In this document: in pieces, positions 1-6,647 of the stretch
How positions within the stretch are numbered: position 1 is the first letter of the stretch
How the letters are laid out: each line of letters starts with the position of its first letter
Assembly (NCBI GenBank): GCA_020851615.1
Contig: JADZCL010000160.1
Span: 1-9,106 of the forward strand
Reading direction: 5' to 3'
DNA from: Rubrivivax sp.
Lineage (GTDB): Bacteria > Pseudomonadota > Gammaproteobacteria > Burkholderiales > Burkholderiaceae_C
Length of the DNA: 9,106 nucleotides
Program-made: the position numbers and the translations under genes
Notes under the pieces: generated by a model
What the model was told of the DNA's origin: nothing
Database searches by the model: none
Seen by the model: the letters and a program-made list of their open reading frames with translations, nothing else

Positions 1-66
1 CTGTGCCTGGCCCAGTTGGCCGTGCTGCTGCTGGCCGCGTCGGGCGTCTTCAGCGGCGGGCCTTGA
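1..66 (+). CDS. C-terminal end of a hydrophobic, probably membrane, protein (partial)
   Basis: Frame 1 is open from the window edge to a TGA at 64-66 and gives 21 residues, ending in a Leu/Ala/Val-rich stretch followed by a short Gly-Gly-Pro tail. This looks like the last transmembrane helix of an integral membrane protein whose body lies outside the window. The stop is two bases before the ATG of the universal stress protein, so the two are very probably co-transcribed. Membrane transporters are often paired with universal stress proteins, which makes a transporter plausible, but 21 residues cannot identify a family. Confidence 0.55.
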   Translation: MCLAQLAVLLLAASGVFSGGP

Positions 67-68
67 CG

Positions 69-896
69 ATGCCCGCGCCATTTCAACGCGTGCTGCTGGC
101 CACCGAGCACAGCATCTACGACGGCGGGGCCGAGACGCTGGCGCTGGCGCTGGCGCGCGCCTGGGCGCTGCCGCTGCAGGCGGTGTTGCCGGTGCCGGGC
201 AACCCCGAGTTCGAAGCCGTGGCCCCCCAGCTTGCGGCGCGCGCGGATGCCAAGGCGGCCGAGCGACGCGAGAGCCTGCAAGCCATGGCACAGGCGCTGT
301 CGGTGCCGCTGTCGGTGCTGGTGCGCCAGGGGCCGGAGGTGTCCGCGCTCGTCCTGCGTGCTGCCCGCGAGACATGCGCCGATCTGATCGTGATCCGTCG
401 CCGCGGCCGGCCCGGACTGCTGGCCCGACTGCTGGTGGGCGAGATGGTCGGCAGGGTCGTGACGCAGGCGCCCTGCAGCGTGCTGATCGTCCCGCGCGGC
501 GCGCGGCTGTGGGGTCAGGCTGTGCTCGTGGGCGTTGACCCGGACCGGCCGCACCTGCGCACGGTTGAGCGCGCCGCCGCCATTGCGGCTGCTGCCGCCT
601 TGCCGCTGCACGTCGCCTGCGTCGTGGAGGACGACGCACAACGGCAACGGGCCGGGCAGGTCCTCGACCAGGCGCGGGCCCGTGCGCAGGCCGCCGGCAC
701 CACGGCGCAGGGTGTCCTGTTGCAGGGGCGCGCGCCCGAGGCGCTGCTGCAGCATGCGCAGCTCTGTCAGGCCGACCTGGTGGTGGTTGCACGTGGTGCG
801 CCCGCGCGCGCCTGGAGCCAGGGCATGGCGCAGAAGGTGGCGGGGCTGGCCGAGTGCGCGGTGCTCGTCAGCGTGGAGCCCGAGCCTGCGCCTTGA
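69..896 (+). CDS. Tandem universal stress protein (two UspA domains)
   Basis: A 275-residue cytoplasmic protein made of two consecutive UspA-type domains, about residues 4-145 and 149-270. Each opens with the typical beta-strand (RVLLATEH and AVLVGVDPD), and each closes with a strand of the SVLIVPR or AVLVSVEP type. Such proteins bind nucleotides or act as stress-response accessories; the precise role is unknown. The usual ATP-loop pattern G-2X-G-9X-G-S/T is degraded. Domain 1 (about 110-125) has Arg at the first Gly, one extra residue in the spacer and Glu in place of Ser/Thr. Domain 2 (about 240-255) lacks the pattern. ATP binding is therefore doubtful. The ATG at 69 is preferred over an earlier in-frame ATG at 3 because it begins exactly at the domain and follows the upstream stop by two bases. 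The gene converges on the methyltransferase gene with 24 bp between their stops. Confidence 0.88.
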   Translation: MPAPFQRVLLATEHSIYDGGAETLALALARAWALPLQAVLPVPGNPEFEAVAPQLAARADAKAAERRESLQAMAQALSVPLSVLVRQGPEVSALVLRAARETCADLIVIRRRGRPGLLARLLVGEMVGRVVTQAPCSVLIVPRGARLWGQAVLVGVDPDRPHLRTVERAAAIAAAAALPLHVACVVEDDAQRQRAGQVLDQARARAQAAGTTAQGVLLQGRAPEALLQHAQLCQADLVVVARGAPARAWSQGMAQKVAGLAECAVLVSVEPEPAP

Positions 897-920
897 GCTG
901 CAGCCGCCAAGCCGGGCGCG

Positions 921-2192
921 TCAGCGTGCGGTGCGGTTGGACCCGGCGACGATGTCGAAGCGGAACAGCCGGCACTCGATGGCCCCGTTCCACAGGGGGA
1001 CGCGGCGGCTCTCCTGCAGGCGCATCAGGCCGGGCAGGCGCGGCTCCGGGCTGAGGCACCAGCAGCTCCAGCCGGCGTAGTGGCGCTTCCAGTGTGCCGC
1101 CAATGCGGCGAAGAAGGTGCCGGCCTGCGCGTCGTCGGCAAAGCCTTCGCGCATCGCGCGGGCGGGCCCTTCGGGCCTGCTCGCCTGGCCCTTGGGTTCG
1201 ATGCGCTCGCCGTAGGGCGGATTCATCATCAGCGTGCCCGCGGGCAGCGGCGGTGGTCGCTGCAGGGCATCGGCGGTCTTGAAGGCGATCGCGTCGCCGA
1301 CACCGGCGGCGCGCGCGTTGCGGGCGGCGAAGTCGGTCATGCGAAAGCTCACGTCGCCGGCAAAGATGGGTACCGCTGGCGCGTGCACGCGTGCCTGTGC
1401 GGCCTGCTTCATCTCCTGCCAGGTCCTGCGCAAGGGGGCAAAGGGCAGTTGCTGCTCGAAGGCAAAACGCCGCTGCAGCCCGGGGGCGATGCCGCAGGCG
1501 ATCTGGGCGGCCTCGATGGCGATGGTGCCCGCGCCGCAGCAGGGGTCCAGCAGCGCGCCATCTTCGGCGCGGCCATGCCACCCGGCTGCGGCGAGCATCG
1601 CCGCGGCCAGGGTCTCCTTCAACGGGGCCTCGCCCTTGACGCCGGCGCCGCCGCCGCGCCGCACCTGTGCTTCGTCGCGCCAGCCGCGCTTGAACAGGGC
1701 CTGGCCGCTCGTGTCGGCGTACAACCAGGCGTGCCCCGGCTCGAGGTACAGCGCCAGCGGCAGCGTCGGGTTGCGCGTGTCGACGCTGGGCCGCGCGCCG
1801 CAGGCATCGCGCAGCGCGTCGCAGACGGCGTCCTTCACGCGCAGCGCGACGAAGTTCAGGCTGCGCAGCGGGCTGCGCTGCGCAGCGACATCCACGCGCA
1901 GCGTCTGCGCGGCCGTGATCCAGTCGCTCCAGCGCACGCGGCGCGCCAGCTCGTAGAGGTCCTGCTCGCCGCGGTAGGGCCCGTCGACCAGCGGCCACAG
2001 GACGCGCTGCGCCAGGCGGCTCTCGAGGTTGATGCGCATGACCGTGACCAGATCCCCGTCGACCCAGGCCCCGCCGCGGCCGCTGCGCGCGGGCGTGCCG
2101 GTGAGCGCGGTCAGCTCGGTGGCCAGCAGGTCCTCGACCCCGCGGGCGCAGGGCACGAAGAGCGCCGCGGGGGCAGGCACCGTGGCGGCCAT
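921..2192 (-). CDS. rlmL: THUMP-domain class I SAM-dependent rRNA methyltransferase, RlmL type
   Basis: A 423-residue cytoplasmic RNA methyltransferase. The N-terminal part (about 10-165) matches the ferredoxin-like/THUMP region of the RlmL/YpsC family. The catalytic part is a Rossmann-fold domain with the SAM-binding motif DPCCGAGTIAIEAA (216-229) and the N6/N2-methyltransferase motif MNPPYGER (323-330). In E. coli, RlmL is the front half of the fused RlmKL protein and makes m2G2445 in 23S rRNA. This protein is only the RlmL half; no RlmK domain follows. The same reaction is inferred, not shown. Translation can start at ATG 2192, whose A is the last base of the rpoN stop (TGATG), or at GTG 2195, one codon earlier. 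Either implies translational coupling to rpoN. It is the last gene of the lptA-lptB-rpoN cluster. Confidence 0.9.
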   Translation of the reverse strand: MAATVPAPAALFVPCARGVEDLLATELTALTGTPARSGRGGAWVDGDLVTVMRINLESRLAQRVLWPLVDGPYRGEQDLYELARRVRWSDWITAAQTLRVDVAAQRSPLRSLNFVALRVKDAVCDALRDACGARPSVDTRNPTLPLALYLEPGHAWLYADTSGQALFKRGWRDEAQVRRGGGAGVKGEAPLKETLAAAMLAAAGWHGRAEDGALLDPCCGAGTIAIEAAQIACGIAPGLQRRFAFEQQLPFAPLRRTWQEMKQAAQARVHAPAVPIFAGDVSFRMTDFAARNARAAGVGDAIAFKTADALQRPPPLPAGTLMMNPPYGERIEPKGQASRPEGPARAMREGFADDAQAGTFFAALAAHWKRHYAGWSCWCLSPEPRLPGLMRLQESRRVPLWNGAIECRLFRFDIVAGSNRTAR

Positions 2193-3733
2193 CACGTGGC
2201 CCTGCGCTGCGCGGCCGGTGCGATGCGCAGCAGCTCGCGGTACTTGGCCACCGTGCGGCGGGCGACCTGGATGCCCTGCTCCTCAAGCATCTGTGCCAGG
2301 CGGCTGTCCGACAGCGGGCGGCTGCGGTCCTCGGCCTGGACGAACTGCTCGATCAGGGCACGCACCGCGGTGCTGCTGGCGTTGCCGCCGGCATCTGTCG
2401 CCAGGCCCGAGCCGAAGAAGTACTTCAGCTCGAAGGTGCCGTGCGGCGTGGCCATGTACTTGGCGGTGGTCACGCGCGAGATGGTGCTCTCGTGCAGGTC
2501 CAGCTCCTCGGCGATCTCGCGCAGCACCAGGGGCTTCATGGCGATCGCGCCGTGGGTGAAGAAGGCCTTCTGGCGCTCGACGATCGCCTTGGACACGCGC
2601 ACGATCGTGTCAAAGCGCTGCTGGATGTTCTTCATGAACCAGCGCGCCTCCTGCAGCCGCCCGCTCAGGCCGCTGCCGCGCTGGCTGCGCGCGGCGTGGG
2701 CGTAGAGCTCGTTGATGCGCAGGCGCGGCATGACGTCGGGGTTGAGCGTGACCTTGAGCCCGCGGCCCGAGCGGCGCACGATGACGTCGGGCACGACGAT
2801 CTGGTGCTCGATCTCGGCGAAGGGCCGCCCCGGCTTGGGCTCGCAGGCGACGATCATCGCCTGCGCGGCGCGCAACTGGGCTTCGGTGCTCGAGGTCAGC
2901 GTGCAGAGCCGGCGCAGGTCGCGCCGGGCCAGCAGCGGCAGGTACTTCTCGCAGACAACGATGGCCAGCCGCAGCTCGCGGCTTGGCGGGTGCTGCGCGC
3001 GCAGCTGCAGCACCAGGCATTCCTCGAGCCCGCGCGCACCCACGCCCACGGGGTCCAGGCTCTGCAGCCAGCCCAATGCGCAGCGCAGCCGCGCGTCGAG
3101 CTCTTCGCGCGCCTCGGCGCCGCTCACGCCCTGCAGCTCGGCCAGGCGGGCGGCGATCTCCTCCAGGGGGTCGGCGAGGTAGCCGTCGTCGTCGAGCGAC
3201 TCGATGAGCGCCAGCAGCGCGATCTGGTCGTCGGCGCACAGGCGCATGCCGACGATCTGCGCGCGCAGATGATCCTGCAGGCGGATGCCGACGGCGCGCC
3301 GGTCGTGTGCGTCGCTGTCGTCGCCCTCGCCCGAAGCCTGGCCGCTGCTGCTGCTGCTGCGCTCGGGGAGTTCGCGGATGCCGTCGAAGTCGTCGCCTTC
3401 GGTGCCGTTTTCCCAGTCCTCCCGCGCTGTGGTGCCGAAGTCCTGCTCGGCGACCTCGGCCAGCTCCGCTGACTCGGCGCCGCCTTCGTCCTCGGCATCG
3501 CTCACGCGTGTGGCGGGTGCCGACGCGCGATCGTCGGCGAGCGTCTGCGCCAGCGGCGACTCGAAGGCGGTGGCGGCGTCCTCCTCGATGTCGAGGAAGG
3601 GGTTCTGCTCGAGCATCTGCTCGACTTCCTGGTGCAGCTCGAGGGTGGAGAGCTGCAGCAACCGGATCGCCTGCTGCAGCTGGGGCGTGAGCGCCAGGTG
3701 CGGCGTGAGCCGGAGCTGCAGCGAAGGCTTCAT
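2192..3733 (-). CDS. rpoN: RNA polymerase sigma-54 factor
   Basis: Sigma-54 (513 aa) directs RNA polymerase to -24/-12 promoters that need AAA+ enhancer-binding activators, for nitrogen, motility and other regulons. Region I is the Gln/Leu-rich activator-contact segment (about 1-48, with LTPQLQQAIRLLQLSTLELH). Region II is a long acidic linker (about 50-143) with a run of five Ser at 126-130. The core-binding domain follows (about 145-380). The DNA-binding part has a helix-turn-helix near 405-426 (LDLHESTISRVT). The C-terminal RpoN box ARRTVAKYRE at 491-500 matches the canonical signature perfectly and recognises the -24 element. The ATG lies two bases after the lptB stop, with only a weak ribosome site, so translation is probably coupled. 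The length is at the upper end for the family because of the acidic linker. Confidence 0.98.
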   Translation of the reverse strand: MKPSLQLRLTPHLALTPQLQQAIRLLQLSTLELHQEVEQMLEQNPFLDIEEDAATAFESPLAQTLADDRASAPATRVSDAEDEGGAESAELAEVAEQDFGTTAREDWENGTEGDDFDGIRELPERSSSSSGQASGEGDDSDAHDRRAVGIRLQDHLRAQIVGMRLCADDQIALLALIESLDDDGYLADPLEEIAARLAELQGVSGAEAREELDARLRCALGWLQSLDPVGVGARGLEECLVLQLRAQHPPSRELRLAIVVCEKYLPLLARRDLRRLCTLTSSTEAQLRAAQAMIVACEPKPGRPFAEIEHQIVVPDVIVRRSGRGLKVTLNPDVMPRLRINELYAHAARSQRGSGLSGRLQEARWFMKNIQQRFDTIVRVSKAIVERQKAFFTHGAIAMKPLVLREIAEELDLHESTISRVTTAKYMATPHGTFELKYFFGSGLATDAGGNASSTAVRALIEQFVQAEDRSRPLSDSRLAQMLEEQGIQVARRTVAKYRELLRIAPAAQRRAT

Positions 3734-3735
3734 GC

Positions 3736-4518
3736 TCACATCCGGAAGTGCTCGCCGAGGTAGACCTTGCGTACCTCGGGGTGGGCGACGATCTCGGCGG
3801 GCGTGCCTTCGGCGAGCACGCGGCCTTCGCTGATGATGTAGGCGCGATCGCAGATGCCCAGCGTCTCGCGCACATTGTGGTCGGTGATCAGCACGCCGAT
3901 GCCGCGCTCGCGCAGGAAGCCGATGATGCGCTGGATATCGAGTACGGCGATCGGGTCGATGCCGGCGAAGGGCTCGTCCAGCAGGATGAAGCGCGGCTGC
4001 GTGCCCAGCGCCCGTGCGATCTCCACGCGCCGACGCTCGCCGCCCGAGAGTGCGGGTGCTGGCGAGTGGCGCAGCTTCTCGATGCCCAGGTCCTGCAGCA
4101 GCTGTTCCAGCAGGGCCGCGATGCGCGTTGCCGGCAGTGGCCGGCCGTCGGGCCCCACCTGCAGCTCGAGCATCGCGCGGATGTTCTCCTCGACGCTGAG
4201 CTTGCGGAAGATCGACGGCTCCTGCGGCAGGTAGGACAGACCCATGCGCGCGCGGTGGTGGATGGGCATGTGCTCGATGGGCGTGCCGTCGATGCGGATC
4301 TGCCCTTCGTCGGCGCGGACGAGGCCCACGACCATGTAGAAGGTCGTCGTCTTGCCGGCGCCGTTGGGTCCGAGCAGGCCCACGACCTCGCCGGCACTGA
4401 CCGCCAGATGCACATCGTGCACGACCCGTCGTGCGCCGTAGGCCTTGGCCAGGCCGCTGGCCTCGAGCCGACTCGAAGCTGCAGCAGCCGCTGCGGCGGC
4501 GGCGGGCGCGGCAGGCAT
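3736..4518 (-). CDS. lptB: LPS export ABC transporter ATP-binding protein LptB
   Basis: Cytoplasmic ATPase (260 aa) of the LptB2FG complex, which extracts lipopolysaccharide from the inner membrane and pushes it along the LptC-LptA bridge. All ABC motifs are present: Walker [10 protein letters not shown] (50-58), Q-loop Gln99, signature LSGGE (157-161), Walker B ILLDEP (178-183, catalytic Glu182) and switch His214 in TDHNVRE. The LptB-typical FYMVVGL and [20 protein letters not shown] segments are near-identical to the known family. The N-terminus carries about 15 extra residues rich in Ala (9 Ala in a row at 6-14) before the domain starts near residue 17. No alternative start codon lies between, so the extension seems real. 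The ATG shares one base with the lptA stop (TGATG), indicating coupling. Confidence 0.97.
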   Translation of the reverse strand: MPAAPAAAAAAAAASSRLEASGLAKAYGARRVVHDVHLAVSAGEVVGLLGPNGAGKTTTFYMVVGLVRADEGQIRIDGTPIEHMPIHHRARMGLSYLPQEPSIFRKLSVEENIRAMLELQVGPDGRPLPATRIAALLEQLLQDLGIEKLRHSPAPALSGGERRRVEIARALGTQPRFILLDEPFAGIDPIAVLDIQRIIGFLRERGIGVLITDHNVRETLGICDRAYIISEGRVLAEGTPAEIVAHPEVRKVYLGEHFRM

Positions 4519-5123
4519 CAGCGCGCCGGCTGCGAAGCCGCCTGTGATGCCGCGCGCGGGCTGAGCACGGCACGCACGCGTGAGTCGGCGCTGCTGGCGG
4601 CCGTGGCGCCGCTTTGCGCGCTGAACTGCTCGGTCGCGTTGTTCCAGGTGATCAGCGCGCCGGTGATCTCGTCCAGCGTGCGTGCGCCCTGCGTGCGCCG
4701 GACGGTGCCGCGCCCGATCATGCGCAGCAGGTCGGCCTTGCCGTCGAACTCGACGCGGTCGGCGCGGCCCTCGATGTACTCGTCGACGTCGTCGCGCTTC
4801 TGGCGAAAGCTCACCTGCGCGGCGGCATTGCCCCAGGCGGAGGCCAGGTAGTAGCCGTCGGGGGTCTGCCGGATCTCGACGCGATCAGCCTTGATGACCA
4901 GCGTGCCCTGGGTGATGACGACGTGGCCGTTGAAGCGGCTGACCTGGTTGAGCAGGTCGGTGGTGCCGGAGGTGTCGGCCTGGATCTCGATGGGCTTGCT
5001 GCGATCGCCCTTCTCCGCCACGGCAGGCGCGGCGGCGAGCATGCTGCAGAGCACCGCGCACAAGGCGAGCCCCGCAAGCCGCGTGAGCCGGTGGTGGGGG
5101 CGGACAGGATTGGTGACGTTCAT
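4518..5123 (-). CDS. lptA: LPS transport periplasmic protein LptA
   Basis: A 201-residue periplasmic OstA-like beta-jellyroll protein that polymerises into the bridge carrying lipopolysaccharide from LptC to LptD. A basic N-terminus and hydrophobic core end in an AVA cleavage site after residue 36, typical of a Sec signal peptide. The domain (about 40-165) opens with [10 protein letters not shown] and contains the family's YYLASAWGN and [11 protein letters not shown] elements. The C-terminal ~35 residues are Ala/Ser-rich and probably disordered, slightly longer than in E. coli LptA (185 aa). There is no clear Shine-Dalgarno. The gene heads the lptA-lptB-rpoN-methyltransferase block. lptC, which usually precedes lptA, is not there; a dsbA gene is. 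Confidence 0.94.
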   Translation of the reverse strand: MNVTNPVRPHHRLTRLAGLALCAVLCSMLAAAPAVAEKGDRSKPIEIQADTSGTTDLLNQVSRFNGHVVITQGTLVIKADRVEIRQTPDGYYLASAWGNAAAQVSFRQKRDDVDEYIEGRADRVEFDGKADLLRMIGRGTVRRTQGARTLDEITGALITWNNATEQFSAQSGATAASSADSRVRAVLSPRAASQAASQPAR

Positions 5124-5144
5124 GGCGGCACAAAACTTGCATGC

Positions 5145-5150
5145 ATTCTA
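5145..5150 (-). promoter_or_regulatory. Candidate -10 box for the lptA-lptB-rpoN operon, bracketed by GCATGC palindromes
   Basis: On the minus strand TAGAAT (one mismatch to TATAAT) lies 21 bases before the lptA ATG. It would give a transcript start near 5138 and a leader of about 15 nt. It is conspicuous in such GC-rich DNA. No good -35 hexamer lies 16-18 bp upstream (the best is CCGGCT-like), so an activator or a different sigma factor might be needed. Two identical GCATGC palindromes (5139-5144 and 5154-5159) flank the box symmetrically and could be an operator. The rest of the 151-bp gap holds an 8-bp direct repeat, GCGACTGC at 5203-5210 and 5213-5220, and a GC-only stem-loop at 5225-5240. 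Confidence 0.4.
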
Positions 5151-5274
5151 TCTGCATGCCTGTGCCGAGCCGGCGCTGAAGCGGTGATATTGCCCGCCCT
5201 GCGCGACTGCTTGCGACTGCCTGCGCCCGCCGCAGCGGGCAAGCCCGGCAGGGGCGGGCGGTGGCCGCGGCCCC

Positions 5275-5919
5275 TCAGCCCTTGCGCTGGCGCTGGATCA
5301 GGTAGTCTGCCACCAGCAGGGCCTTGTCGTGGCCCCCGGCGAGCGCTGCGGACGTGAAGTATCGACCACCGATGCCCAGCAGCGGGACGCCATCGACCTT
5401 GTACGCGTCGGCGAGCTGGCGTGCCTTGGCCGCCTTGGTGTTGACCTGGAAGGACTTGTAGGCGTCCAGGAACTTCGCCTTGTCGACTCCGGCAGCGGTC
5501 ACGATGGCGACCGCATCGCCCTCGCTGATCAGCCGCTGGCCCTGCGTGTGGATGGCGGCAAAGACCTTCTTGTGCGCCATCTCGAGCGCGCCGATCTCCT
5601 CCAGCGCGTAATAGGTCTTCTGCGCCACCTGGTGCCGGGCGCTGAAGCCCACGGGCACCCGACGAAAGGCCACGTCCGCCGGCAGCCGCCTGGCCCAGGG
5701 TTCGAGCAAGGGCTCGAAGACGTTGCAGTGCGGGCACTCGTACCAGAAGAACTCCGAGACGTCGATCTTGCCTTGCGGCGGCAGCAGGGTGGCGGGCACC
5801 GGCTGGGCAAGCTTGATGTACTGCGTGCCCTCGACCGGGACCTGGGCGGCGGCGCGGCCGGCGGCGGTCAGGGTCAAGCCGGCAGTGGCCAGTTGGATCG
5901 AGAAATCGCGCCGCTTCAT
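5275..5919 (-). CDS. dsbA: Periplasmic thiol:disulfide interchange protein, DsbA type
   Basis: A 214-residue periplasmic oxidase that donates disulfide bonds to exported proteins. The thioredoxin-fold active site CPHC is at residues 62-65, in FFWYECPHC. The cis-proline is Val178-Pro179, in VDGVPLLGIGG. An alpha-helical insertion lies between them, as in DsbA. The signal sequence starts MKRRDFSIQL, matching the twin-arginine pattern RR-x-F, followed by a mild hydrophobic stretch to about residue 25. Tat rather than Sec export is possible but not proven. The start at 5919 is chosen because AAAGGA sits 5 bases upstream; an earlier in-frame ATG at 6021 would add 34 non-conserved residues and spoil the signal. 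It is the third gene after argS and the SPOR protein, with a 110-bp gap, and is probably part of that transcript. Confidence 0.93.
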   Translation of the reverse strand: MKRRDFSIQLATAGLTLTAAGRAAAQVPVEGTQYIKLAQPVPATLLPPQGKIDVSEFFWYECPHCNVFEPLLEPWARRLPADVAFRRVPVGFSARHQVAQKTYYALEEIGALEMAHKKVFAAIHTQGQRLISEGDAVAIVTAAGVDKAKFLDAYKSFQVNTKAAKARQLADAYKVDGVPLLGIGGRYFTSAALAGGHDKALLVADYLIQRQRKG

Positions 5920-6029
5920 GAGGGTCCTTTCGGGGTGTCGCTGCGGGGAGTCGGGGGCTGTCAGGCGAGAGCCGTCGATGGATTCGGTCCGGTGCTGCGG
6001 AGTTCCGCGCCCTGCACGCACCGGGGTCG

Positions 6030-6647
6030 TCAGGGCCGCTCGACGCGCACGAGTTGCGACTCGATGCTCGCACCGAGCAGCCGGCTCTGCTGGCTCTCGG
6101 CTTCTTCGCGCGTCGAATAGGGCCCCATGCGCACGCGGTAGACGACGCGGCCGTGCTGCTCGCGCTCGCTGAGTTTGGCGGCATAGCCGAGCATGGCCAG
6201 GCGGGCGCGCTGCTGTTCGGCTTCGTCGGTGCGGGCGAAGACGCCGGCCTGCACGAAGAAGATGATCCCCGCTGGCGCCGAGGCCGCCGCCGGCGCGGCC
6301 GCCGGACTGGGGCCCGGGGTTGCGCTGCCGGAGAGGATGGCGGCCGGGTCACGCGCGCTGCCCGGTGCGCTGGCCGCTCCCGGCGCCGGCGTGCGGGGCG
6401 CGGACGCCGCGCTGGCCGCCGTGGCCGGGCGCGAGTTGCCCGCCAGCGGTGCGTTGGGGTCCCAGCTGCGGTTGCGCGCCTGCTCGGCCTGGTCCTGCTC
6501 GGCCGTGCGTTGGGGTACCTTGTTGATGAAGGGCACCGGGGCCTTGGTGATGTAGAGCGCCACGCCCAGGGCCAGCGCCAAGCCCAGCAGCAGCCCGACG
6601 ATCAGGCCGAGCACGAAGCCCCCGCCCTGGTGCCGCACGTGCTTCAT
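6030..6647 (-). CDS. Membrane-anchored SPOR-domain protein (FtsN-like)
   Basis: A 205-residue bitopic inner-membrane protein. A short cytoplasmic tail (1-10) precedes one very hydrophobic helix (about 11-33, Gly/Leu/Ala-rich). A Pro/Ala/Ser-rich periplasmic linker (about 60-125) then leads to a C-terminal SPOR domain (127-205) that starts [10 protein letters not shown] and contains [19 protein letters not shown] domains bind denuded glycan strands at the division septum; FtsN is the best-known case. The architecture matches FtsN, but linkers and SPOR domains are shared by several proteins, so the identity is not certain. Its ATG overlaps the argS stop by four bases (ATGA). GAGG seven bases upstream is a fair ribosome site. 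Confidence 0.88.
   Translation of the reverse strand: MKHVRHQGGGFVLGLIVGLLLGLALALGVALYITKAPVPFINKVPQRTAEQDQAEQARNRSWDPNAPLAGNSRPATAASAASAPRTPAPGAASAPGSARDPAAILSGSATPGPSPAAAPAAASAPAGIIFFVQAGVFARTDEAEQQRARLAMLGYAAKLSEREQHGRVVYRVRMGPYSTREEAESQQSRLLGASIESQLVRVERP

Noticed and set aside
897..920. A possible bidirectional terminator between the convergent stress-protein and methyltransferase genes.
   Set aside because: Only 24 bp are available, and no inverted repeat or T-run is visible.
1080..2705. A 541-codon open frame on the + strand opposite the methyltransferase and rpoN.
   Set aside because: It crosses the junction of two certain genes in antisense and has low-complexity composition typical of a shadow frame.
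5151..5168. A sigma-54-like -24/-12 element before lptA on the minus strand (CGGCAC...TGC), which would suggest rpoN autoregulation.
   Set aside because: The GG-to-GC spacing is one base shorter than the strict sigma-54 requirement, and the T before GGCAC is replaced by C.
5203..5220. Direct repeat GCGACTGC, two copies 10 bp apart.
   Set aside because: Only two short copies with no link to a known element; too weak to call an iteron or operator.
5225..5240. A perfect GCCCGC-CGCA-GCGGGC stem-loop downstream of dsbA, as a possible terminator.
   Set aside because: No run of T follows on the minus strand and the stem is only 6 bp; a plain GC palindrome is expected in this composition.
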